A stretch of DNA of 5,247 nt from Candidatus Omnitrophota bacterium (GTDB lineage: Bacteria > Omnitrophota > Gorgyraeia > Gygaellales > Profunditerraquicolaceae), in contig JAHISH010000162.1 of assembly GCA_018818365.1 (NCBI GenBank), positions 1-5,247 of the forward strand, read 5' to 3'. This document shows positions 1 to 5,247 of this stretch, in pieces. The notes beneath the pieces are model-generated. The model worked only from the letters and a program-made list of their open reading frames with translations. It was not told the origin of the DNA and did no database searches. Numbering within the stretch: the first letter of the stretch is position 1; each line of letters begins with the position of its first letter. Made by a program: the position numbers and the translations under genes.

Positions 1-478
1 CAATAATACCTACTTTTATGCCTTCAACATCCTTTTCTATATAGGGAAGGACTTTATCCCCTCGAATATTTGCAGAAAGAAAAGGAATTTTTGATTTCGC
101 GATGCTTTGCGCAAGGAACTCTTCCCCAAAACCAAACTCGTTTTCTCCGATTGCGACCGCATCAAAACCTAAAAGTTCCATCGCCTTCAAATGAAAAATA
201 GACCTCTGCATATCAAGCGGGGCATTCTGCGAGTATTGGTCCATTTTCCCCCCCGCGAAGAAATCTCCCGTATCAACCAGAAGCGCTTCCTTAGAAGCCT
301 CCCGTATCTTTTTCACCAATGTCGCTCGTCGGGAAACTCCTCCATCCGGCTCAAGAGGGCAATTACAGGGATAGATCATGCCAAACGTCTGGCCGCTAAA
401 AAGAATAGTGAGGTCTTCGGCAAAACAAACTGAAGATGAAAACAAAATAACGAGTGCCCACAATATTGTTTTTTTCAT
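1..478 (-). CDS. Exported 5'-nucleotidase/metallophosphoesterase-like protein (partial, 3' end beyond window)
   Basis: The frame opens at ATG 476-478 and stays open to the left edge, giving 159 residues of an unfinished protein. Residues 1-20 are a signal peptide (lysines, a hydrophobic core, then C-F-A before E21), so the product is probably periplasmic or outside the cell. The rest follows the N-terminal phosphoesterase domain of the UshA/5'-nucleotidase family: GGVSRRATLVK (46-56), LLVDTGDFFAG (66-76), AVAIGENEFGFG (107-118) and IPFLSANI (131-138). The family's first metal motif (D-x-H-G) reads Q-T-F-G here, and the usual GNHEF reads GENEF, so most N-terminal metal ligands and the catalytic His are replaced. 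Only the Asp of the DTGD block (69-72) remains. A C-N-C pair (38-40) follows the first strand. The start overlaps the serA stop by four bases (ATGA). The fold assignment is fairly secure. Substrate and activity are unknown, and it may be a non-canonical or inactive relative. Confidence 0.8.
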   Translation of the reverse strand, partial: MKKTILWALVILFSSSVCFAEDLTILFSGQTFGMIYPCNCPLEPDGGVSRRATLVKKIREASKEALLVDTGDFFAGGKMDQYSQNAPLDMQRSIFHLKAMELLGFDAVAIGENEFGFGEEFLAQSIAKSKIPFLSANIRGDKVLPYIEKDVEGIKVGII

Positions 479-2061
479 ACGCGTATCACCTTTACGGTTA
501 AGATGTTCTCGACTTTACGTATCTTCTCCTGTACCTGCGCGGATACCGCACTATCTACATTCAAGACGCTGATGGCCTTCCCGCCCGGCGCATCGCGCCC
601 GAAGGTCATCGCGGCAATATTGATATTCTCCTTGCCCATAAGCGTTCCCAGATTACCGATGACTCCCGGCTTATCCCAATTCTGAATAAAAATCATTTCT
701 CCCATAGGAGAAAGCTCCAGGTAATAATCGTCGATCTTGACGATACGCGGCTGCTTATTTGCCGAAAGCGTACCGTAAATCCTCTTGGTCACTTTATCGG
801 TCCTTATCTCTAACTGAATAAGCGTGGTGAATTCATGCTCTTTAGAAGATTTGACCTCGCTGATGGCGATACCTCTTTCTTTCGCCAAGGCTACCGCATT
901 AATAAAATTAACCGTCTCCTGTAAAATCGGGGTAAGAAGTCCCTTGACCAACGCCAAGGTAACCGGAGTAATATCATGTTGAATGATATCTCCGCTATAG
1001 GTAATATGCAACTCCTGCAGCCTGCCTTCGACTAATTGGCTGCCAAAAAGCCCCAGCCGCTCCGCAAGGGTAATATACGGTTCAATGATCTTACAAACCT
1101 CTGCTTCCAGGCAGGGGTAGTTGGCGGCATTGCGAATCCCTCTACCTAATAGGGCATCCCGGACAATCTCGGCGACTTCAATAGCGACATTTACCTGCGC
1201 CTCTTCCGTCGATGCGCCTAAATGGGGAGTGACGATCACATTGGGCAGCTTGAGAAGTTCATTATCCGCAGCGACCGGCTCTTGCTCAAAGACATCGATC
1301 GCCGCGCCGATTACTTTCCCCTCCTTGACCGCTTCTGCCAACGCTTTCTCGTCGATAATCCCACCCCGCGCGCAATTGATAATACGCACTCCCTTTTTCA
1401 TCTTGGCAAAGGCCTCGGTTGAAATAAGATGCTTGGTCTCCTCAGTTAAAGGGGTATGCACGGTGATATAATCAGAACGCTCCAGGATATCCTTAAATTC
1501 CACTACTTCCACCCCCATGCCCTGCGCAACCGCGACCGATAAAAAAGGATCGAATGCCAGAACCTTCATCCCGAAGGAAAGCGCCCTCTTGGCAACCTCC
1601 GAACCAATCCGGCCGAACCCCACAATCCCTAATACCTTATTATAGAGTTCCACTCCCATGAACTTAGACCGCTTCCACTCCCCTTGCTTCATGGACATAT
1701 TTGCCTGGGGGATATTCCGAGAAAGAGAGAGTATCATACTAACCGTATGCTCTGCCGTCGAAATGGTATTTCCCGCCGGGGTATTCATTACAATAATCCC
1801 TTTTTGCGTGGCGGCCTCAAGATCGACATTATCAAGCCCGACTCCGGCGCGGCCGATCACCTTAAGCTTACCCGCCGCAGTAATGATATCTTTATTGACT
1901 TTTGTGGCGCTGCGTACCACTAAGGCATCATACTCTTTGATGACCTCTTTTAAGGTATCCGGCGTAAGGTCAGTCTTGACATCAACCTGGAACTCTTTAA
2001 CCTCGGTAAGAATCTTAATTCCCTCTTCGGATAACGGGTCGCTGACAAGTATCTTGATCAT
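475..2061 (-). CDS. serA: D-3-phosphoglycerate dehydrogenase
   Basis: This cytosolic enzyme oxidises 3-phosphoglycerate to 3-phosphohydroxypyruvate with NAD+, the first step of the phosphorylated serine pathway. At 528 residues it is a full long-form enzyme. The split substrate-binding domain covers about 1-100 and 285-310. The Rossmann domain lies between, with GFGRIG at 148-153 and D171 placed to bind the NAD ribose. Catalytic residues are visible: R232 in NCARGG, E261 in DVFEQEP and H280 in VTPHLGAS. An intervening (ASB) domain spans about 315-450 and a C-terminal ACT domain about 455-528 (DKPGVIGNLG at 463-472). D463 and N481 fall where serine-binding residues sit in long-form enzymes such as the mycobacterial one, so feedback inhibition by serine is plausible. 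GGAGGT lies five bases before the ATG. The gene is 75 bases after the aminotransferase gene, its likely pathway partner, and its TGA overlaps the next gene's ATG. Confidence 0.97.
   Translation of the reverse strand: MIKILVSDPLSEEGIKILTEVKEFQVDVKTDLTPDTLKEVIKEYDALVVRSATKVNKDIITAAGKLKVIGRAGVGLDNVDLEAATQKGIIVMNTPAGNTISTAEHTVSMILSLSRNIPQANMSMKQGEWKRSKFMGVELYNKVLGIVGFGRIGSEVAKRALSFGMKVLAFDPFLSVAVAQGMGVEVVEFKDILERSDYITVHTPLTEETKHLISTEAFAKMKKGVRIINCARGGIIDEKALAEAVKEGKVIGAAIDVFEQEPVAADNELLKLPNVIVTPHLGASTEEAQVNVAIEVAEIVRDALLGRGIRNAANYPCLEAEVCKIIEPYITLAERLGLFGSQLVEGRLQELHITYSGDIIQHDITPVTLALVKGLLTPILQETVNFINAVALAKERGIAISEVKSSKEHEFTTLIQLEIRTDKVTKRIYGTLSANKQPRIVKIDDYYLELSPMGEMIFIQNWDKPGVIGNLGTLMGKENINIAAMTFGRDAPGGKAISVLNVDSAVSAQVQEKIRKVENILTVKVIRV
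485..490 (-). promoter_or_regulatory. Ribosome binding site of the nucleotidase-like gene, inside serA
   Basis: Read on the minus strand, AAAGGTGAT lies six bases before the ATG at 478. GGTGAT can pair with the 16S rRNA tail. The site lies within the last codons of serA (K-V-I), so translation restarts at the ATGA overlap. This supports ATG 476-478 as the true start. Confidence 0.6.
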
Positions 2062-2136
2062 AGAAAACCTCCGTATGACTATTAACGCACCAATGCCCCT
2101 GTCTGGTAGACTGGTCTTCTCGCGCTCTGATGCATA
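2062..2136 (-). other. Spacer between the aminotransferase gene and serA
   Basis: This 75-base gap is the second longest in the window. It holds the serA ribosome binding site (GGAGGT, 2067-2072) and a small imperfect hairpin at about 2098-2114: a four-pair GTCT/AGAC stem with loop ACC on the transcribed strand, plus two outer C-G pairs across a mismatch. No U-run follows it, so it does not look like an intrinsic terminator. I see no convincing promoter or riboswitch. Confidence 0.4.
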
Positions 2137-3273
2137 TTATTTCAGGAACACCTCGTCTGCCGCCTTCACCCCTTGTCCCAGCGTAAACTTGTATCCCATT
2201 TGGGTGAGGACCTTCTCAAGACAGGAGATCCCGGCAATCACATCAAACTCTTCAATAAAACCCATATGCGCGATGCGAATAACCTTGCTTTTTAATTCAG
2301 CCTGGCCGCCGGCAATAGTAACCCCGTAGGCATCACGCATGGTCTTAACCAGCTTTTCGCCGTCAATTTCCACCGGGACTTTTGCCGCCGTGACTACATC
2401 CGACGACGCATCGGCAGAGAAAAGCTCCAATCCCAGTGCCTTCATCGCCGCGCGCATGGCATCCGCCATCTTCTTGTGCCTGACGAATATCTTCTCCAGG
2501 CCATCAAGCTTGATCATCTTCAAAACCTCATTCAAAGCGATAATCAGATTAATCGCCGGAGTAAAAGGCGTATCCGTCTTCTCGGCTGCTTTCTTTGCCT
2601 TCCGTAAATCAAAATAATACCGCGGCGACTTCGACGCCTCGATAAGCTTCCAGGCTTTGGGGCTTGACGAAATGAAACCTAACCCCGGAGGAAGCATTAA
2701 ACCTTTTTGAGACCCGGAGATCACCATATCACAGGCCCACGCGTCAGTCTTAAGATCAATCGCCCCGAGCCCGCTTATGGCATCTACTACTAATACCGCC
2801 TGGGTGTCTTTGACCACTCTGCCGATTGCCTCAATATCATTGACCACACCGGTTGAGGTTTCGCAAAGCGTAGTGAAAACAACCTTAATCTTAGGATCAG
2901 CAGCTAATCTCTTTTTGATCTCTTCAGGAGAGACTGCGCTTCCCCACGCGACATCCAGAATCTGGGCAGAAATCCCATACGCCTTGCAAAGTTCTCCCCA
3001 TCGCTCTCCGAATTTACCACCTTGGACACATAACGCCGTATCGTGGCTTGATAAAAGATTGACCACTGCTGCCTCCATCGCCCCGGTCCCTGACGACGCT
3101 AAGATAAAGACGTCTCCTGCTGTCTGAAATACATATTTCAAGCCTTCCATCGCCTCTTTGAGTATTGCCTGAAACTGCGGGGTACGGTGATGAATGATCG
3201 GCCGACTCATCGCTTCCAAAACCTGCGGCGGTAAAGGAGTGGGCCCCGGGGTCAACAGATAGTTCTTTCGCAT
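2137..3273 (-). CDS. Class V PLP-dependent aminotransferase (serine-pyruvate / alanine-glyoxylate type)
   Basis: This is a cytosolic fold-type I PLP enzyme of the AGAT/serine-pyruvate aminotransferase group, and 378 residues is the usual size. The N-terminus LLTPGPTPLPP (6-16) and HHRTPQF (28-34) are hallmarks of that group. SGTGAME (61-67) fits the cofactor phosphate site, ETSTG (138-142) and VVDAIS (162-167, D164) fit the ring contacts, and K190 in SGSQKGL is the Schiff-base lysine. R333 in VIRIAHMG fits the substrate-carboxylate arginine. The gene sits directly before serA and no serC-type gene is visible, so a natural inference is that it converts 3-phosphohydroxypyruvate and glutamate to phosphoserine. 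Serine-pyruvate, serine-glyoxylate or alanine-glyoxylate transamination are alternatives the sequence cannot exclude. AAAGGA lies seven bases before the ATG, and the gene follows clpP by 46 bases. The family call is firm but the substrate is not. Confidence 0.92.
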   Translation of the reverse strand: MRKNYLLTPGPTPLPPQVLEAMSRPIIHHRTPQFQAILKEAMEGLKYVFQTAGDVFILASSGTGAMEAAVVNLLSSHDTALCVQGGKFGERWGELCKAYGISAQILDVAWGSAVSPEEIKKRLAADPKIKVVFTTLCETSTGVVNDIEAIGRVVKDTQAVLVVDAISGLGAIDLKTDAWACDMVISGSQKGLMLPPGLGFISSSPKAWKLIEASKSPRYYFDLRKAKKAAEKTDTPFTPAINLIIALNEVLKMIKLDGLEKIFVRHKKMADAMRAAMKALGLELFSADASSDVVTAAKVPVEIDGEKLVKTMRDAYGVTIAGGQAELKSKVIRIAHMGFIEEFDVIAGISCLEKVLTQMGYKFTLGQGVKAADEVFLK

Positions 3274-3319
3274 TATTTCTTCCTTTCGTATATACTGTTA
3301 AGTTTCTCTAAAGAAGCGC

Positions 3320-3928
3320 CTACTTCTTCTTATCGGGAAGGATCACTTCGTCAATCAAACCGTATTCCTTTGATTCCTGCGCGGACATAAAAAAATCGCG
3401 GTCCGTATCTTTTTGAATCCGATCTATCTGCTGTCCGGTATGCTTGGCTAATATTTCATTAATCCGGTCGCGCATCTTCAAAATCTCTTGGGCATGGCGG
3501 GAAATATCTTCCGCTGCACCTTGTACGCCTCCCCACGGCTGGTGGATCATAATCCGCGAATTAGGCAATGCCTGGCGCTTACCTTTGGTTCCCGCACATA
3601 AAAGTATCGCTCCCATGCTGGAAGCCTGCCCCACGCAATAGGTGGCGCAATCGCATTTCACGAATTGCATGGTGTCATAAATAGCAAGGCCCGCGGTCAC
3701 CGAACCCCCGGGAGAATTGATATACACATTGATATCTTTTGCTGCGTCTTCCATCTGCAAGAAGAGCATCTGCGCGATAATCAGGTTTGCGACGTAATCA
3801 TCGATCGCGGTTCCAATAAAAATGATCCGGTCCTTAAGAAGACGCGAATAAATATCATACGCCCGTTCGTATCCGCGCGACGTCTGTTCGATAACCATCG
3901 GGACTAAGGTCTGATTTTTGATCGTCAT
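3320..3928 (-). CDS. clpP: ATP-dependent Clp protease proteolytic subunit
   Basis: ClpP is the serine peptidase that forms a double heptameric barrel and degrades proteins unfolded and fed in by ClpX, ClpA or ClpC. At 202 residues it is full length. The catalytic triad is intact: S104 in GQASSMGA, H129 in MIHQPWGG and D178 in DTDRDFF, with the same spacing as S97/H122/D171 of mature E. coli Clp[21 protein letters not shown] (69-88) is the conserved substrate-strand region. [12 protein letters not shown] (8-19) matches the mature N-terminus of E. coli ClpP, so residues 1-7 may be a short propeptide. Y20 is one extra residue relative to E. coli (RG-Y-ER) near the axial pore. GGAGGT five bases before ATG 3926-3928 supports the start. 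The gene follows tig, a common pairing, but the next gene is an aminotransferase gene and not clpX. The C-terminus ends in three lysines. Confidence 0.97.
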   Translation of the reverse strand: MTIKNQTLVPMVIEQTSRGYERAYDIYSRLLKDRIIFIGTAIDDYVANLIIAQMLFLQMEDAAKDINVYINSPGGSVTAGLAIYDTMQFVKCDCATYCVGQASSMGAILLCAGTKGKRQALPNSRIMIHQPWGGVQGAAEDISRHAQEILKMRDRINEILAKHTGQQIDRIQKDTDRDFFMSAQESKEYGLIDEVILPDKKK

Positions 3929-3953
3929 CCTATACCTCCATTGTTTGGGATCA

Positions 3954-3983
3954 GGGATACGGTAGGAGAATACACCGTACCCC
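3954..3983. repeat. Inverted repeat in the tig-clpP spacer
   Basis: The arms GGGATACGGT (3954-3963) and ACCGTACCCC (3974-3983) are complementary at nine of ten positions around a 10-base loop. In the transcript this would form a stem ending 14 bases before the GGAGGT of clpP. No U-run follows, so it is not a standard intrinsic terminator. It could be an RNA-stability or processing hairpin, or simply part of the repeat element beside it. A further GGGATCA unit (3947-3953) lies outside the left arm in the same 7-base phase. Confidence 0.6.
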
Positions 3984-4018
3984 GTTACCCGATACCTGTT
4001 ACCCGTAATCCGTTATCC
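3977..4018. repeat. Degenerate 7-base tandem repeat, six units
   Basis: On the plus strand, six consecutive 7-base units keep perfect phase: GTACCCC, GTTACCC, GATACCT, GTTACCC, GTAATCC, GTTATCC. The consensus is GTTACCC. The last unit covers the tig stop codon and final glycine codon, and the first overlaps the right arm of the adjacent inverted repeat. The array fills about half of the tig-clpP spacer and codes for nothing. It may belong to a dispersed family of short degenerate repeats, but that cannot be tested within this window. Confidence 0.7.
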
Positions 4019-4888
4019 CACATTCCAATCCGCTTCCCGCAGCAAAAACTCCATTATCTTACGCGGCATATGGTCGTCGATAGGGATATTCTCCTTTTTG
4101 GCAATCTCCGACAATATCAAATATACCTGCACCTGCTTCTTCGCATCAGACTCAAACTGCGGGATGATATTCTTCTCTTCTTCCTCTATTTTCTCGCGCG
4201 GGACCCCTTTTAAGGCCAGATCAAGTTTTGCCTGCCGCACTAAATCATCAAGTTGCCTCTTTACCAAAGACTGCGGTACTTTAAAATCCACATCCTTAAG
4301 CAATTTATCGACGATTGCGTTCTCCAAACCTTGCCGCTGGGCATTCTCCTTCTGAAGATAAAGCTGCATCTCCAGCGCTTTTTTCAAAGAGGCCAGATCC
4401 GGATACCCCAGTCCCTTTACGAAGGTATCATCAAGAGCGTCCATTTTTCTTGATTCCTTAAGCGAGTCAAGAGTCCGCGCGACTTCATCTTCGCCTACCG
4501 CAATATCCTTATACTCAACCTTAATCCCTTTATACTCTTTCAACTTGATTTCGGGGCTGACCGATACGGTGGCGATAAAAGAAACCTGCGCACGGTCAAG
4601 CTTGACCTCGGATATCTCGGGTAATTCGATTACCTCCAATCCTTCCTTGGCAATAGCCTGGCTATATAGTTCCGGGACCAGCTCCTTTACCACCTGTTCG
4701 TGCACAAAGGAAGAATACTGCTTCTCTAAAATGTCCCGCGGGACATGTCCCGGACGGAATCCCGGAACTTTTGCTTCCTGTCCCACCTTCTTGAATACAT
4801 CGTCGAACTTGTTCTTTACCACTTCTCCGGCCACGGTGACCGCTACCTGGCGTTTCGTGCTGTCAATCTTCTTTACTTCTGTTTTCAT
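4013..4888 (-). CDS. tig: Short trigger factor lacking the PPIase domain
   Basis: Trigger factor binds the ribosome near the exit tunnel and shields nascent chains in the cytosol. The N-terminal domain (about 1-110) has the ribosome-binding signature GFRPGHVP at 43-50. F44-R45 fall at the same positions as in E. coli, which favours ATG 4886-4888 over TTG 4892-4894, two codons upstream. The product is 291 residues against about 430 in E. coli. The FKBP-like peptidyl-prolyl isomerase domain, normally about 150-245, is missing: the linker helix (132-148) runs directly into LDDTFVKGLG (152-161), which matches the segment that normally follows that domain. The helical C-terminal domain (about 155-291) is also short, because the last arm is reduced to a brief MPRKIMEFLL helix. 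The frame is uninterrupted and both junctions are in frame, so this looks like a real compact form and not a frameshift. It begins 14 bases after the lptB stop and ends inside a heptad repeat. Confidence 0.93.
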   Translation of the reverse strand: MKTEVKKIDSTKRQVAVTVAGEVVKNKFDDVFKKVGQEAKVPGFRPGHVPRDILEKQYSSFVHEQVVKELVPELYSQAIAKEGLEVIELPEISEVKLDRAQVSFIATVSVSPEIKLKEYKGIKVEYKDIAVGEDEVARTLDSLKESRKMDALDDTFVKGLGYPDLASLKKALEMQLYLQKENAQRQGLENAIVDKLLKDVDFKVPQSLVKRQLDDLVRQAKLDLALKGVPREKIEEEEKNIIPQFESDAKKQVQVYLILSEIAKKENIPIDDHMPRKIMEFLLREADWNVG

Positions 4889-4898
4889 AGTCAATAGG

Positions 4899-4904
4899 CT
4901 CCTT
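4899..4904 (-). promoter_or_regulatory. Ribosome binding site of tig, overlapping the lptB stop
   Basis: On the minus strand, TAAGGAG combines the lptB stop codon TAA with the motif AAGGAG. It is 4 bases before a TTG and 10 bases before the ATG at 4888, so spacing alone does not settle the start. Protein alignment favours the ATG. The overlap implies that lptB and tig are translated from one message. Confidence 0.6.
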
Positions 4905-5247
4905 ACATCCTGAATTTTTCTCCCAAATAAAGCTGCCGCGCCTGAGGATTATTAATCAACTCATCGGCACTGCCTGAGATGAGAATGTTCCCGTCTGCAA
5001 TTAAATATGCCCTATCCGTAATAGAGAGTGTCTCACGGACATTGTGGTCCGTTAAAAGAATCCCCAAGCCCCTCTCCTTTAATCCTTTGATGATCTCCTG
5101 CGCCTCGCTTACCACAATCGGATCAATACCGGAAAACGGCTCATCCAAAAGGATAAACGAAGGGTTGGTTACCAAGGCTCTGGTAATCTCCAATCTCCGC
5201 CGCTCCCCGCCAGATAAGGTAAACGCCTTACTCTTGGCAAGATGGGC
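4903..5247 (-). CDS. lptB: LptB-like ABC transporter ATP-binding protein (partial, 5' end beyond window)
   Basis: The last 114 residues are present. The frame is open to the right edge and the real start lies outside. The segment has the ABC signature LSGGE (fragment residues 11-15), Walker B FILLDEPF (31-38) with D35 and catalytic E36, the D-loop SGID (39-42) and the switch histidine H68 in TDHNVRET. DEPFSGIDPIVV, LLTDHNVRETLSITDRAYLI and the ending YLGEKFRM are characteristic of LptB, the ATPase that with LptF and LptG extracts lipopolysaccharide from the inner membrane. The Walker A part is outside the window. A TTG at 5191-5193 falls within the conserved RRRLEI stretch after the signature and is not a start. 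Another ABC ATPase of the branched-chain amino acid (LivG/LivF) type is less likely because of the NVRET and YLGE motifs. The TAA is shared with the tig ribosome binding site. Confidence 0.93.
   Translation of the reverse strand, partial: AHLAKSKAFTLSGGERRRLEITRALVTNPSFILLDEPFSGIDPIVVSEAQEIIKGLKERGLGILLTDHNVRETLSITDRAYLIADGNILISGSADELINNPQARQLYLGEKFRM

Noticed and set aside
191..572. Plus-strand open frames of 80 and 64 codons near the left end.
   Set aside because: They are antisense to the nucleotidase-like gene and the end of serA, show no family resemblance, and the minus-strand proteins are clearly real.
2098..2114. Small hairpin before serA as a possible terminator or riboswitch.
   Set aside because: The stem is only four pairs plus two across a mismatch, no U-run follows, and it resembles no known riboswitch.
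1658..2329. A 223-codon plus-strand open frame.
   Set aside because: It is antisense to the 5' part of serA, the spacer and the aminotransferase 3' end. Its translation looks like a shadow with no recognisable domain.
3274..3319. A possible promoter between clpP and the aminotransferase gene (TTAACA and TATATA-like stretches).
   Set aside because: The two elements are far too close together to act as -35 and -10 boxes, and the 46-base gap fits simple operon spacing.
4731..4746. Perfect 16-base palindrome ATGTCCCGCGGGACAT, overlapping a second palindrome GGACATGTCC.
   Set aside because: It lies inside tig and encodes the conserved H-V-P-R-D-I part of the ribosome-binding region, so coding constraint explains it. 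No matching sites are seen in the spacers.
4903..5193. A 96-residue stand-alone ABC fragment starting at TTG 5193.
   Set aside because: The frame continues upstream through LSGGE to the window edge, so this is an edge-cut LptB and not a short gene.

Overview
All six genes lie on the minus strand, closely packed and apparently co-transcribed, so the window is read right to left. In transcription order they are: the 3' end of an lptB-type ABC ATPase gene (cut by the right edge), a trigger factor gene (tig), clpP, a class V aminotransferase gene, serA, and the 5' end of a gene for an exported 5'-nucleotidase-like protein (cut by the left edge). Gaps run from a 4-base overlap to 84 bases. No RNA gene, CRISPR array, transposase or convincing intrinsic terminator was seen.

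The organism is a bacterium with balanced base composition. An LptB-like protein suggests a diderm with lipopolysaccharide transport. The order lptB-tig-clpP-aminotransferase-serA and the pared-down trigger factor suggest an uncultured lineage of the Omnitrophota (OP3) or Elusimicrobiota kind. That placement is inference from gene style, not from a marker gene.

Region by region: 4903-5247 is the LptB C-terminal half (envelope biogenesis). 4013-4888 is a short trigger factor that keeps the ribosome-binding signature but has no peptidyl-prolyl isomerase domain. 3929-4012 is a spacer made of a 7-base degenerate tandem repeat plus an inverted repeat, running into the tig stop codon. 3320-3928 is a standard ClpP with its full catalytic triad and no clpX beside it. 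2137-3273 and 475-2061 form a likely serine-biosynthesis pair: SerA makes 3-phosphohydroxypyruvate and the class V aminotransferase plausibly transaminates it. 1-478 is a signal-peptide protein of the 5'-nucleotidase fold whose usual metal and catalytic residues are mostly replaced. It is translationally coupled to serA by an ATGA overlap.

The window is largely housekeeping and I found no convincing new defence or mobile system. The points most worth a second look are the PPIase-less trigger factor, the heptad repeat between tig and clpP, and the degenerate nucleotidase coupled to serA.
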